A stretch of DNA of 64,000 bases from JALYNX01 sp963749415 (GCA_963749415.1 CAVVMG010000001.1:1488001-1552000); one strand, 5' to 3'. Positions 53,378-63,515 are shown, counted from the stretch's first letter. The notes: generated from the sequence alone by a model not told the origin. Program-made: numbers and translations.

Positions 53378-54868
53378 ATGGCCGAACACGTAGGCGCCCT
53401 CGATCAGGGCACGACCTCCACGAGGTTCATGATCTTCGACGCGTCGGGCGCGGTCGTGGCCACCGACCAGCGAGAGCACAGCCAGATCTTTCCGAAGCCC
53501 GGGTGGGTGGAGCACGATCCGTTCGAGATCTGGGAGAACGCCACCTCGTGCATCGAAGCGGCATTGGCGAAGGGCGGGCTGACTGCGAGCGATCTGGCAG
53601 GGATCGGCGTCACCAATCAACGAGAGACCACTGTGGTCTGGGAACGGTCCACGGGCCGGCCCGTTGCCAACGCAGTGGTATGGCAGGACACCCGTACCGC
53701 TGACCTCTGCACCCGCCTTGCCGGAGCCGATGGCCCCGACCGGTTCCGGGGGCTGACCGGCCTCCCGCTCGCCACCTATTTCTCCGGCCCCAAGATCCGG
53801 TGGTTGCTCGATGAGCTCGACCTCCACGATGCCGCGGGCAGGGGCGAGCTCGCCTTCGGGACCATCGACTCCTGGCTGACCTGGAATCTCACCGGAGGGC
53901 CGCGGCACGGGGACCACATCACCGATGTCACCAATGCATCACGAACTCTGCTCATGGACCTCGGCACCGCCACCTGGGATGCCGACCTGGCTCGGGAGAT
54001 CGGCGTCCCCACCGCGATGCTCCCCGGGATCGTGCCCTCGATTGGTGTCGACGCGGTGTGTGTCGCGCCTCTGGAAGAGGTTCCTCTGGCTGCGATCCTC
54101 GGCGATCAACACGCCGCGATGGTCGGCCAGGTCTGCTTTCGGCCGGGTGAGGCCAAGAACACCTACGGCACGGGAAACTTCATGCTGCTCAATACCGGTT
54201 CCCAGCCGGTCGCCTCGACCTCTGGCCTGCTCACGACCGTTGCCTATCAGCGAGCTGGTGAGCGGCCGGTCTATGCACTCGAGGGCTCGATCGCGGTCAC
54301 CGGCGCAGTGGTGCAGTGGCTCCGTGACAATCTGGGCATTCTCACCGAGGCACGGGAAGTCGAGGAGCTTGCCGCCACCGTCGAGGACAACGGCGACGTC
54401 TATCTGGTCCCGGCTTTCTCCGGACTGTTCGCCCCTTACTGGCGGCCCGACGCCAGGGGCGTGGTCACCGGCCTCACCAGGTTTGCCAACAAGGGGCACC
54501 TCGCCCGGGCGGCTCTCGAGGCGAGCGCGTACCAGACCAGGGACGTCCTCGATGCGATGGTCACCGACTCCGGGGCCCCGCTCAGCGAGCTCAGGGTCGA
54601 TGGGGGCATGACGGCCAACTCCCTCCTCATGCAGTTCCAGGCGGACATCCTGGGTGTCGACGTGGTCCGGCCCCGGGTCGCGGAGACCACCGCGTTGGGA
54701 GCGGCCTTCGCTGCGGGGCTTGCGGTCGGGCTCTGGGGGAGCACCGAGGAGATCGCAGGCCTCTGGGCAGAGGACGCCAGGTGGTCGCCGGAGATGGGGA
54801 TCGACGATCGGGAGCGTCTCTACGGCCGCTGGAAACAGGCGGTCGAGCGCTCTTTGGGATGGGTTTGA
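53378..54868 (+). CDS. glpK: Glycerol kinase
   Basis: Phosphorylates glycerol, 496 residues. The FGGY-kinase pattern specific to glycerol kinase is clear: ALDQGTTSTRFMIFD, EHSQIFPKPGWVEHDP, GVTNQRETTVVW, GDQHAAMVGQ, NTYGTGNFMLLNTG and RVDGGMTANSLLMQFQADIL. No glycerol facilitator or GlpD gene is next to it. Confidence 0.95.
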   Translation: MAEHVGALDQGTTSTRFMIFDASGAVVATDQREHSQIFPKPGWVEHDPFEIWENATSCIEAALAKGGLTASDLAGIGVTNQRETTVVWERSTGRPVANAVVWQDTRTADLCTRLAGADGPDRFRGLTGLPLATYFSGPKIRWLLDELDLHDAAGRGELAFGTIDSWLTWNLTGGPRHGDHITDVTNASRTLLMDLGTATWDADLAREIGVPTAMLPGIVPSIGVDAVCVAPLEEVPLAAILGDQHAAMVGQVCFRPGEAKNTYGTGNFMLLNTGSQPVASTSGLLTTVAYQRAGERPVYALEGSIAVTGAVVQWLRDNLGILTEAREVEELAATVEDNGDVYLVPAFSGLFAPYWRPDARGVVTGLTRFANKGHLARAALEASAYQTRDVLDAMVTDSGAPLSELRVDGGMTANSLLMQFQADILGVDVVRPRVAETTALGAAFAAGLAVGLWGSTEEIAGLWAEDARWSPEMGIDDRERLYGRWKQAVERSLGWV

Positions 54869-54893
54869 CCCCGGACTTGCCTCGTTCTGCCCG

Positions 54894-54899
54894 TAAGAT
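54894..54899 (+). promoter_or_regulatory. -10 box (TAAGAT), leaderless, pgsA
   Basis: TAAGAT is followed by 5 nt and then GTG 54905. Confidence 0.45.
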
Positions 54900-54904
54900 C
54901 GGCG

Positions 54905-55480
54905 GTGAGTCGAGGAGGACCCATCTCTCTGCCTGACATGCTCGCGCTGTCGAGGATCGTCCTGGTACCCGTGATCATGGCGTTCACCCGAAGCGAGCAA
55001 ATCGAAAACAACCTGGTGATCGCGGCCCTGTTGTTCGGATTCGCCTCGATCACCGACTATTTCGACGGCTACTTCGCGCGGAGGAGCACGGGCGGGACCA
55101 CCCTCGGGGCCTTTCTCGACACCACCGCCGACAAGATCCTGGTGACCGGCACGCTTCTGGCGTTGGTTTCTGTCGACCTGGTGTCGATCTGGCCGGCGGC
55201 GATCATCATCTTCCGGGAGTTCCTGGTTATGGCCCTGCGCGGTGTAGTCGCGGCACAGGGCGGCCTGATCCGCCCCTCCACCTGGGGGAAGATCAAGACC
55301 ATCACCCAGTTCGTGGCGATCTTCCTCGCTTTCTTCAGGCTGCCCGAGCCCTGGGGACCCTGGTATCTCGACCAGTGGGCGATGCTGATCGCGGTCATCG
55401 CCACCATCGGGTCGGCCTGGGGCTACCTCACGGCCTTCTGGCACACCGTCCGCTCGGAGCCCACCGGCGCCAGGACGTGA
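54905..55480 (+). CDS. pgsA: CDP-diacylglycerol-glycerol-3-phosphate 3-phosphatidyltransferase
   Basis: CDP-alcohol phosphatidyltransferase, 191 residues with about five membrane helices. The DG-x2-AR-x8-G-x3-D-x3-D signature is in FDGYFARRSTGGTTLG with AFLDTTADK. It makes phosphatidylglycerophosphate; specificity among family members is inferred from overall similarity. GTG 54905 lies 5 nt after the -10; an AGGAGG at 54912-54917 is inside the frame. Coupled by GTGA to the next gene. Confidence 0.88.
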   Translation: MSRGGPISLPDMLALSRIVLVPVIMAFTRSEQIENNLVIAALLFGFASITDYFDGYFARRSTGGTTLGAFLDTTADKILVTGTLLALVSVDLVSIWPAAIIIFREFLVMALRGVVAAQGGLIRPSTWGKIKTITQFVAIFLAFFRLPEPWGPWYLDQWAMLIAVIATIGSAWGYLTAFWHTVRSEPTGART

Positions 55481-56457
55481 AGGTCGCCGTCACCGGCGGG
55501 TCCGGCGTGGTTGGCGCCGCCGTGCTTCACCGGGTCGTTGCCGCGGGCCACGAGGTGAAGGCACTGGCACGGTCTCCCGAGTCTGCCGGGAAGGTGGAGA
55601 CGTTTGGAGCCGAGCCCGTTGCTGGTGACGTGCTCGACGTCGAGAGCCTGCGTCGCCTGGTGTCCGGTGCCGACTGGGTGTTCAACATCGCCGGCGTCAA
55701 TGAGATGTGCCCCCGAGATCCGGATCTGATGGACCGGGTCAACGTGGTCGGCACCCGCAACGTCGTCGATGCCTGCCGTGCAGGCGGTGCGAGGAGGTTG
55801 GTGCACACCTCGAGTGCAGTCGCCATCGGTGAAAGCGAGGGATCCATCGGGTCGGAGGAGAGCCATCATCGAGGGTGGTACCTCTCCCGGTACGAGCGCT
55901 CCAAGCACCTCTCGGAGAAGGTCGCCCTCGAAGCAGCGCAGGGGCTCGAGGTGGTCGTAGTCAACCCATCATCGGTCCAGGGCCCGGGAAGGGCCACCGG
56001 TACCGGAAAGCTGATTCTCGACCTCCTCCGGGGCAAGGTTCCGTTCCTGGTGGATACCTCCGTGTCCATCGTGGACATCGACGACTGCGCCGCCGGGCAT
56101 TTGTTGGCTGCCGAACGGGGCGTGCCGGGGCGGCGCTATTTGCTCAATGGGATGTCGCTCCGCCTTGCGCAGGCCATCGACGTCATCGCCAGGGTCGACG
56201 GCGCCCGGGTGGCCCAGCGGTACCTTCCCGGAGCCGTCGCCTCGGCCATGGCCGGCATCGTGGAAGGTGGTGCGCGCATGGCCGGGCGGACTCCGCCGGT
56301 GTGCCGGGAGATGGCACGGGTACTCCGCCATGGCCACCGCTACGACGGATCGCTGGCAACTCGCGAGTTGGGTCTCACCTACCGGCCCATCGAAGACACT
56401 GTGCGCCGCACGATCGAGTGGTTCCGCTCCGAAGGGCTTCTCACCGCACCCCGGTAG
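55477..56457 (+). CDS. NAD-dependent epimerase/dehydratase (extended SDR)
   Basis: A 326-residue extended short-chain dehydrogenase: N-terminal VTGGSGVVGAAVLHRVV (GxxGxxG), HTSSAVAIGE, and the catalytic Tyr-Lys pair in YLSRYERSKHLSE, with VVNPSSVQGPG after it. Substrate unknown; relatives act on nucleotide sugars, sterols or dihydroflavonols. GTG overlaps the pgsA stop, hinting at a lipid-related role (inference). Confidence 0.88.
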   Translation: MKVAVTGGSGVVGAAVLHRVVAAGHEVKALARSPESAGKVETFGAEPVAGDVLDVESLRRLVSGADWVFNIAGVNEMCPRDPDLMDRVNVVGTRNVVDACRAGGARRLVHTSSAVAIGESEGSIGSEESHHRGWYLSRYERSKHLSEKVALEAAQGLEVVVVNPSSVQGPGRATGTGKLILDLLRGKVPFLVDTSVSIVDIDDCAAGHLLAAERGVPGRRYLLNGMSLRLAQAIDVIARVDGARVAQRYLPGAVASAMAGIVEGGARMAGRTPPVCREMARVLRHGHRYDGSLATRELGLTYRPIEDTVRRTIEWFRSEGLLTAPR

Positions 56458-56460
56458 GAT
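56455..56460 (+). promoter_or_regulatory. -10 box (TAGGAT) for mfd
   Basis: TAGGAT overlaps the end of the SDR gene and is 11 nt before GTG 56472, giving a leader of only a few nucleotides. Confidence 0.4.
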
Positions 56461-56471
56461 CGACCGGGCCA

Positions 56472-59400
56472 GTGCCCGCTCCTCTCGCCCCCCTCCTATC
56501 GGCATGGCGCTCCGCTCCGCTTCCCGCGTTGGATGGGATATGGGCCATGGCGCCGGGTGGCCGCGCGTTTGCCCTTGCCGGCCTCGCCGAGCAGCTCGAC
56601 GATCTGCTTCTGGTCTTGGTCCCGGGAGAGCGAGACGCCGAGGACCTCGCCGACGACCTGCGCCTTTTTCTCGAGGACGTGACTCTTGCCCCGGCCTGGG
56701 AGACGCTTCCCTTCGAGCACGTCTCGCCCAACCTCACGACCATGGCCCAGCGGGCGCGGGCCCGGCATCGCCTCGCTGCCGGCGGGGGCCACGGCGTGGT
56801 GGTCGCCAGTGTTCGCAGCGCAATCCAGCGACTCAGCCCCTCGCCTCCGGATCCTTTGACGGTGGCCCGCGGCGACGAGTGGGGGCTGGACGACCTGGCT
56901 CGATCTCTCGCCGGCATCGGGTACTCGCGCACCGATCGCGTGGAAGGGCGTGGTGAGTTCGCGGTGCGCGGGGGCATCGTCGATGTGTTTCCCGCGCACG
57001 CCGACGATCCGGTCCGGATCGACTTTTGGGGCGACGCGGTCGACGACATCCGGGTCTTCTCGGTCGGCTCTCAACGCTCCGAAGACCCTGTCGAGGAGAT
57101 GATGGCCTTTCCGGCTCGCGAATTCAGGCCCGACCCGGGGGTGAGAGAGCGAGCGAGCCGCCTTACGAGCGACGAACCGTGGGCGGCCTCCACTTGGGAT
57201 CGCATCGCAGAGGGCCAGATCTTCTCAGGCATCGAGTCCTGGCTTCCCTGGCTCGCCGAGCCCACATCACTCATCGATCTCGCTCCGCGAAGTCGCCTGG
57301 TGGTGATCGAGCCTTCACGCGCCCTGGATCGGGCCCGCGACCTGATCAAGGAAGAGACCGACCTCGCCGAGGCGCTGGCGCCGACCTGGGGCGACCATGC
57401 GCCCGAGGCCGGTGAGCACCCTGCTCTGTTCCTCGACCTGGAAGAAAGGCTTGCTGACGCTTCCCATCTCCGTGTGCCCACCGCCCCGATCGGCCCCGGG
57501 GACCTGGTCCTGATGACGACAGGGCTCGACGCCACCGCCGGCGATCCCGAGTCGGTGACAGCCGCACTTCGCCGCCTCGTCGAAGCCAAAACAACCGTGG
57601 TGGTGGCCATGGACGGTGAGGCTGCCGCCGATCGGGTAGGCAGGGCGTTGGCCGAGCAAGGATTGTCCCTGGATCGGGTGGGCAGGCTCGACAACCGGAG
57701 GTCGGCGATCGTCCCGGTTGGGATTCATCACGGCCTGATCGCTCCCGAACTGGGAATCGCGGTTCTGGGTGAACAGGAGATCGCCGGCCGGCGGCGGGCT
57801 CATCGCCGGGTGGGCAGGAGTCGCGCCGCCCTCACCCACCAGTACCGTGACCTCGCCGAGGGCGACTACGTGGTTCACCATCAGCACGGGATCGGGCGAT
57901 TCGAGGGGCTGGTGTCGAGGACCATGGTCGGCACCGAGCGTGACTACCTCATCATCGCCTATGCGGGGGAGGACCGTTTGTACGTGCCCGTCGACCAACT
58001 GGCGGCGGTGACCAGATACACGGGCGGTGAGGCGCCCCGGGTATCCCGGATGGGGGGCAGGGATTGGTCCGACCAGAAGGCGAGGGTGCGCATGGCCGTG
58101 GCTGCCGTTGCCCAACGTGTGGTCGAGTTGCACCGGATGCGGGCGGCAGCGGTCGGCTTTCCCTTCGGGCCCGATACACCGTGGCAGGGCGAGCTGGAGG
58201 GCTCCTTCCCCTTCGAGGAGACCCCTGACCAGATGCGGGCGATCACCGAGGTGAAGAAGGACATGGAGCAGGCCGAGCCCATGGACCGGCTGGTGTTCGG
58301 GGATGTCGGCTTTGGGAAGACGGAAGTTGCGATCCGGGCGGCCTTCAAGGCGGTGCAGGCAGGAAAGCAGGTCGCAGTCCTCTGCCCGACAACGCTTCTC
58401 GTCCAGCAGCACCACCAGACATTCGGCGACCGTTTCGCCCCCTATCCAGTCCGGGTCGAGGCCCTTTCCCGGTTCCTCACCGCCAAACAGCAAGACCGGG
58501 TCGTGGCCGGTCTGGGCACTGGTGAAGTCGACGTCGTCCTCGGAACACACCGCCTCCTGTCCGAAGACGTCGACTTCAAGGAGCTCGGTCTGCTCGTCAT
58601 CGACGAGGAGCAGCGGTTCGGGGTGGCCGCAAAGGACGCCTTGAAGCAGCTGAAGATCGGAGTGGACGTGCTCACACTGACCGCGACCCCGATCCCGAGG
58701 ACCCTGGAGATGGCACTGACCGGGATCCGCGACGTGTCGCACATCCGGACTCCTCCCGAGGACCGTCATCCGATCCTGACCTACGTGGGGCCTTACGACG
58801 AACAAGCCGTCTCGGCGGCCATTCGGCGTGAGTTGCTGCGCGAGGGACAGGTGTTCTACGTCCACAACCGGGTGCAGTCGATCGATCGGGCGGTTGCCCA
58901 TCTACGCGAGCTCGTGCCCGACGCCCGTTTCGTGGTGGCGCACGGCCAGATGTCGGAGGGGAGGCTCGAGCAGGTGATGATCGACTTCTGGAACCGCGAG
59001 TACGACGTGATGGTCGCCACCACCATCATCGAATCCGGGCTCGACCTGCCCCAGGTCAACACCCTCATCGTGGAGCGCGCCGATCTCCTCGGCCTTGCCC
59101 AGCTCTATCAGCTCCGGGGCCGGGTGGGACGGTCCAGCCAGCGGGCCTATGCCTACCTGTTCCATCCCCCGGAGCGGAGCCTCAGCGAGGAGGCGCATCG
59201 CAGGTTGGAGGCTATCGGGGAGGCGACCGATCTCGGCTCAGGCTTCCTCCTCGCCCTCAAGGACCTCGAGATCAGGGGCGCCGGCTCGATCCTCGGCGAG
59301 GTGCAGAGTGGTCACATCGCAGCGGTGGGTTTCGATCTGTATGCCGAGCTGGTGGCGGAGGCGGTGTCCGAGCTCGAGGGAACCGGGGTGGTGAAGGAGG

Positions 59401-59834
59401 CGCCTGCGGAGATACGGATCGACCTCCCGGTTGACGCCCACCTGCCGGAGTCATACATCGCCGACCAGGAGTTGCGGCTCGAGGCGTATCGCCGGCTCGC
59501 GGCGACCGCGACGCCTGCGGAAGTCGATGACGTGGCGAGGGAATGGGAGGACCGTTTCGGACCCCGGCCTCCGGCCGCCGAGGCCCTCCTCGACCTGGCC
59601 CGGCTTCGGGTGGAGGCGATGCGGGTCGGTCTCGAGGAGATGGTCAAATTGCGCCACGAGATACGAATGGGCCCGGTCGACCTGAAACCCTCCCAGGAGG
59701 TCCGCCTCAAGCGGCTTCAACCGCGATCGGTGCTTCGGGCCGCGGAGGGGTTGATCTTCATCCCCGCCCCTAATCCGCTGGTTCCCGGGCTCTCCCGGTT
59801 CATCGCCGAGATGTGGCCGGAGGACGGTTCCTGA
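56472..59834 (+). CDS. mfd: Transcription-repair coupling factor
   Basis: Removes stalled RNA polymerase and recruits UvrA, 1,120 residues. From the N-terminus: UvrB-like region (ETLPFEHVSPN, VRGGIVDVFPAHADDPVRIDFWG), the RNA polymerase-interacting CarD-like domain (EGDYVVHHQHGIGRFEGL), the translocase with Walker A FGDVGFGKTEVAIRAAF, DEEQ box VIDEEQRFGV, TATPIPRTLEMAL and QLRGRVGRSSQRAYAYL, and the C-terminal TRCF domain. GTG 56472 is used; sequence further upstream in this frame is antisense or out-of-frame to the SDR gene. Confidence 0.96.
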   Translation: MPAPLAPLLSAWRSAPLPALDGIWAMAPGGRAFALAGLAEQLDDLLLVLVPGERDAEDLADDLRLFLEDVTLAPAWETLPFEHVSPNLTTMAQRARARHRLAAGGGHGVVVASVRSAIQRLSPSPPDPLTVARGDEWGLDDLARSLAGIGYSRTDRVEGRGEFAVRGGIVDVFPAHADDPVRIDFWGDAVDDIRVFSVGSQRSEDPVEEMMAFPAREFRPDPGVRERASRLTSDEPWAASTWDRIAEGQIFSGIESWLPWLAEPTSLIDLAPRSRLVVIEPSRALDRARDLIKEETDLAEALAPTWGDHAPEAGEHPALFLDLEERLADASHLRVPTAPIGPGDLVLMTTGLDATAGDPESVTAALRRLVEAKTTVVVAMDGEAAADRVGRALAEQGLSLDRVGRLDNRRSAIVPVGIHHGLIAPELGIAVLGEQEIAGRRRAHRRVGRSRAALTHQYRDLAEGDYVVHHQHGIGRFEGLVSRTMVGTERDYLIIAYAGEDRLYVPVDQLAAVTRYTGGEAPRVSRMGGRDWSDQKARVRMAVAAVAQRVVELHRMRAAAVGFPFGPDTPWQGELEGSFPFEETPDQMRAITEVKKDMEQAEPMDRLVFGDVGFGKTEVAIRAAFKAVQAGKQVAVLCPTTLLVQQHHQTFGDRFAPYPVRVEALSRFLTAKQQDRVVAGLGTGEVDVVLGTHRLLSEDVDFKELGLLVIDEEQRFGVAAKDALKQLKIGVDVLTLTATPIPRTLEMALTGIRDVSHIRTPPEDRHPILTYVGPYDEQAVSAAIRRELLREGQVFYVHNRVQSIDRAVAHLRELVPDARFVVAHGQMSEGRLEQVMIDFWNREYDVMVATTIIESGLDLPQVNTLIVERADLLGLAQLYQLRGRVGRSSQRAYAYLFHPPERSLSEEAHRRLEAIGEATDLGSGFLLALKDLEIRGAGSILGEVQSGHIAAVGFDLYAELVAEAVSELEGTGVVKEAPAEIRIDLPVDAHLPESYIADQELRLEAYRRLAATATPAEVDDVAREWEDRFGPRPPAAEALLDLARLRVEAMRVGLEEMVKLRHEIRMGPVDLKPSQEVRLKRLQPRSVLRAAEGLIFIPAPNPLVPGLSRFIAEMWPEDGS

Positions 59835-59913
59835 CTCGATTTCCGAGTGATGATTGCCCGCCCGATTCTCTACCATTCCGCCCACCTCCCTTCTTTCGCA
59901 AAAGGAACCTGTC

Positions 59914-60843
59914 TTGAAGAAACTCGCAATCCCAGTCTTGGCGGTCGCGCTCGCTCTCGGCGCATGTGGCGGAGGCGATGAAGTCGCCGCAACTGTTGAT
60001 GGCGACGATGTGACCGTCGTCGACGTCGAAAGCCTCATCGACAACGGCGAGGAGCCGGTCGAGCCCGGCGCCCTGTTCGCCGAGGTGCTCACGTTCAGCG
60101 TGATTCACAGCATCGTCGTCCGGGCCGCCGAGGAAGACTTCGGCATCACCTTCACCGAGGACGAGATCGCGGCCGAGGCTGACGAGATAGTCGAGGGTGA
60201 GCTAGCCGAGGGTCAGACCCGGGAAGCCTTCCTCCAGGAGCGAGGGGCCACCGAGCTGTATCTCCAGCAGGCCGCCGAACAATCGTTGGTCGCCACCGCA
60301 GTCGTCGAGGCGATCAAGGGCGACCTGGACCCCCCGACCCAAGAAGAGATCGACACCCAGATGGAGCAGAACACCAAGAACCTGACCGAGGTCTGTGCCT
60401 CGCACATCCTGGTGGCGACCGAGGAGGAGGCCCAAGAGGTCACGGATCGGCTGGCGGCGGGCGAGGAGTTCGCCAACCTGGCGGCCGAGCTCTCCACTGA
60501 TGGCAGCGCTGAGCAGGGCGGCGATCTCGGGTGCCAGCAGGCCGGCGGCTACGTGCCGGAGTTCGCCACCGCAGCGCTGGAGGCCGAGCTAAACGTGCCT
60601 ACGGATCCGGTCCTGTCCGAGTTCGGCTATCACATCCTGCTGGTCACGGAGCGGACCGAGGCACAACCCGCAGACCTGCCGACCGAGGACGAGGTCATCG
60701 ACACCCTCCAGACCCAGGCCGCAGGCCCGGGCGCTCAGGAGTGGTTCGACGGCAGGATGGCCGATGCCGAAGTGGTGGTCACCGAGCAGTTCGGCACCTG
60801 GCAGTTGGAGCCCAACCCAGAGGTTGTGCCTCCCACCGAGTGA
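59914..60843 (+). CDS. Peptidyl-prolyl isomerase lipoprotein (PrsA/SurA-like foldase)
   Basis: A 309-residue extracytoplasmic foldase. The signal is MKKLAIPVLAVALALGAC (lipobox LALGAC). A SurA-type N-terminal helical region is followed by a parvulin domain at about residues 160-260 (ASHILVATEEEAQEV, GDLGCQQAGGYVPEF, SEFGYHILLVTER). TTG 59914 has AAAGGAA 7 nt upstream. The position between mfd and mazG, where actinobacteria often carry such genes, supports the call. Overlaps mazG by 4 nt. Confidence 0.92.
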   Translation: MKKLAIPVLAVALALGACGGGDEVAATVDGDDVTVVDVESLIDNGEEPVEPGALFAEVLTFSVIHSIVVRAAEEDFGITFTEDEIAAEADEIVEGELAEGQTREAFLQERGATELYLQQAAEQSLVATAVVEAIKGDLDPPTQEEIDTQMEQNTKNLTEVCASHILVATEEEAQEVTDRLAAGEEFANLAAELSTDGSAEQGGDLGCQQAGGYVPEFATAALEAELNVPTDPVLSEFGYHILLVTERTEAQPADLPTEDEVIDTLQTQAAGPGAQEWFDGRMADAEVVVTEQFGTWQLEPNPEVVPPTE

Positions 60844-62258
60844 TCCTGGTCATAGGTCTCGGCCCCGGCGACCTCGACCGGGTCCCGGAGACCGTTCGAA
60901 CCATCCTCCTCGACTCTGACAATCGGGTGATCGCGCGGACCCGCCACCATCCGGCGGCGGAACAGCTGGCTCAGCTGAGGGAAGTCACCTTCTGTGATGA
61001 CCTCTACGAGGCTTCCGACAGCTTCGACGACGTATACGCCGCCATCGCCGATCGGGTGATGGCGTCATCCGCGGAGGGAGCGGTGGTGTACGCAGTCCCC
61101 GGGAGCCCGATGGTTGGGGAGTTCGCGGTGCGCAAGCTCATGGAGTCCGGGGCCGGGATCGAGGTCATCCCCGCCGAGTCGTTCATCGACGCCATCCTCG
61201 CAACTGTCGCCTACGACCCGCTGGACAGGGGCCTACAGATCCTCAATGGGCATGGGCTACCGGTGCCCCTGGTCCTGGACAAGCCGACGATCATCGCCCA
61301 CCTCGACCGCCCGGAAGTCCTCGCGGATGTGGCGGCGGCGGTGGACCGTGTCCTCCCCGAGGGAGCGCCGGTGTTCTTGCTCACTGAGCTCGGGTCGGCG
61401 GACGGCAGAATCGTCGAGTCCACCGCCAACACCGTGGATCCGGCGCGAGCCGGCTTTCGCACTTCGATGTACATCGATGCCGAGCCCGGCGGCTTGATCG
61501 GTGCGGTGCAGACCATGGCCCGGCTCCGCGAGGAGTGTCCCTGGGATCGGGAGCAGACCCACCAGAGCCTGATGAAGAACCTGGTCGAGGAGAGCTACGA
61601 GCTGATCGACGCCGTTTCCCGGCTCCCCGAAGGCGAGCCCGACTGGGTGGCGTATTCCGAGGTCGAGGACGAGCTGGGTGACGTTCTGCTCCAGGTGTTG
61701 TTCCATGCCGCCATCGCCCGCCAAGCGGGTGCGTTCGACATCGACGATGTCGCAGAGGTCCTGCGCCAGAAGCTGGTGAGGCGCCATCCCCACGTCTTTG
61801 GTGACGTCGAAGTGGCCTCGGCGGCCGAGGTCAAGTCGAACTGGGACCGGATCAAGGAAGAGGAACGGGGCGAGGTGGCGGAGTCCGCCCTGGACGATGT
61901 CTCCGAGGGGATTCCGGCCTTGCAGCGGGCGTCCAAAGTGCAGAACCGCGCCGCCAAGGTGGGTTTCGATTGGGAGGAGGCGGCCCAGGTCGTGCCCAAG
62001 GTCCGCGAGGAGATCGATGAGCTGGAGGCGGTGCTCGACGATCCCGATCGGGCGGGGAGCGAGTTGGGGGATGTCTTGTTCTCGGTGGTCAATCTGGCCC
62101 GCCACCTCGGGCTCGATCCTGAGATAGCACTGCGCCAGGCGACCGATCGCTTCGAGACGAGGTTCCGGCGCATGGAGTCCGAGGGAACACTCGAGGGTCT
62201 CGATCTCGGCGGGCTCAATGAACGGTGGGACCGGGCGAAGGAAATGGAGCGGGATTAG
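60840..62258 (+). CDS. mazG: Tetrapyrrole methylase-MazG nucleotide pyrophosphohydrolase fusion
   Basis: A 472-residue YabN-type fusion. Residues 1 to about 215 are a SAM-dependent tetrapyrrole (corrin/porphyrin) methylase-like domain (VIGLGPGDLDRVP, VYAVPGSPMVGEFAV). The rest holds two MazG repeats: LREECPWDREQTHQSL, NLVEESYELIDAV and EDELGDVLLQVLFHA first, and EEIDELEAVL with SELGDVLFSVVNLAR second, whose Glu/Asp residues bind Mg2+. MazG hydrolyses non-canonical NTPs. The GTG start overlaps the foldase stop. Confidence 0.94.
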   Translation: MILVIGLGPGDLDRVPETVRTILLDSDNRVIARTRHHPAAEQLAQLREVTFCDDLYEASDSFDDVYAAIADRVMASSAEGAVVYAVPGSPMVGEFAVRKLMESGAGIEVIPAESFIDAILATVAYDPLDRGLQILNGHGLPVPLVLDKPTIIAHLDRPEVLADVAAAVDRVLPEGAPVFLLTELGSADGRIVESTANTVDPARAGFRTSMYIDAEPGGLIGAVQTMARLREECPWDREQTHQSLMKNLVEESYELIDAVSRLPEGEPDWVAYSEVEDELGDVLLQVLFHAAIARQAGAFDIDDVAEVLRQKLVRRHPHVFGDVEVASAAEVKSNWDRIKEEERGEVAESALDDVSEGIPALQRASKVQNRAAKVGFDWEEAAQVVPKVREEIDELEAVLDDPDRAGSELGDVLFSVVNLARHLGLDPEIALRQATDRFETRFRRMESEGTLEGLDLGGLNERWDRAKEMERD

Positions 62259-62266
62259 CCCGCCGC

Positions 62267-63515
62267 TCAGGGAGGGTCGGGCCCGCTGGTGTAGGTGTGG
62301 CCGAGGGGGCTGGTCCACTGGTAGTTACCAGGCTTGGTCCGTTTCAGCCGCCATCCGGCGTGCTTGAGCCGGTGATCGTGGCGGCAAAGTGGGGAGAGGT
62401 TGTCGGTGGTGGTGGGTCCGCCTTCGACCCAGGCTCGAGTGTGGTCGAGGTCACAGTCGGTGGCGGGCATCCGACATCCCGGGAAAACACAGGTCGGCGT
62501 CTGGGTTTCGACCTGGCGGGTCTGGTGGGTGGTGGGTCTTCTCCGGGTGGTCCCGGTCCATACCGGCTCCCCGTTCTCGGTGACGGTGACCCGGTGAGTG
62601 GAGGTGGTCTGCTCGTCGGGCGACCTGGCGGGCGATGTCGGCGATCACCGGTCCGTACCCGTTGAGCTCACCCGGCGCCTCTGACAGTCCGGCGAGAACT
62701 TGGAGATCAACGGTGATGTCCACCGTTCCCCGATCGCGCCCGTGATCCTGGCTCGTCCCGTGGAGTAGGTCCAAGAAGACATCGGCTCGGAGCTGGTCGA
62801 TGGATCGGAACTCGCTCTTGCTCCGCAAACCCCGGGCCAGCCGGTTGATCCGACGCATTGCGGCCTGGGTCTCCGCGGCGGGTAGTTGCAGACCGTAGAG
62901 GTTGGCGGTCCCATCCGGATTGGCCTCCATGCTCACCCGCCGCTCAGCGACACCCTGCTCGTATTGCTTCTGAGCCGAATCAGGGTCTACCGTGATCACC
63001 AGTCGGGCCAGCCGGGCTCGAAGTTGTCCTGTCGTCTGGTGCATAGCGCTGGTCATCGCCTCGCTCACTACCTTGTCCCGCACCTCAGCCTCGAGATGGC
63101 AGGTCTGATCGACGATCACCATGGCCCGGGGAACATCCAGCTCACCAGTTCTCAATCCGGACCAGACCTCGGGGTAATCGGTCACCAACTGCCAGGCGAA
63201 ACCCAACTGATCGGACGCTGCACGGCGGGTGAGAGTCAACGCGGCCCGGATCTCAGAGGCGGCCAGATCCTCCACCGACTCCGGTGGCAGGTCATCAGGC
63301 AGTTCCGCGGCAGTGGATTCGGCCACTGACACCATGGTGGCGTAGGCCTCGGCCTGATAGTGATCCGCCTGACGTCGCTGCGCCCGCAACAACAGCACCC
63401 GGTCACGGCCCGACAACGAATCCCGGTCGATCGAAGCCAGAAACCCGGCAAGCCTTGGGCCCGGAGCCATGTCCGCTAACCCTTTCGGAATCCCCCCAGC
63501 ACCACCATCGAACAT
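62267..63515 (-). pseudogene. DUF222-HNH endonuclease (13E12-type), frameshifted
   Basis: The N-terminal DUF222 domain from ATG 63515 (LLLRAQRRQADHYQAEAYATM, LTLTRRAASDQLGFAWQLV, LPAAETQAAMRRINRLARGL) reads to DIARQVAR near 62620. The C-terminus continues in another frame: QTTSTHRVTVTENGEPVW, then the HNH nuclease CVFPGCRMPATDCDLDHTRAW, GGPTTTDNLSPLCRHDHRLKH. One extra base (or two missing) around 62610-62620 breaks it; all HNH residues are otherwise intact. It lies between mazG and eno, which are near neighbours in many actinobacteria, suggesting insertion. Confidence 0.85.

Noticed and set aside
55875..56471. Upstream 200 codons of the very long frame ending at 59834
   Set aside because: It runs out of frame over the intact SDR gene and encodes Arg/Gly/Pro-rich nonsense; Mfd homology begins at GTG 56472.
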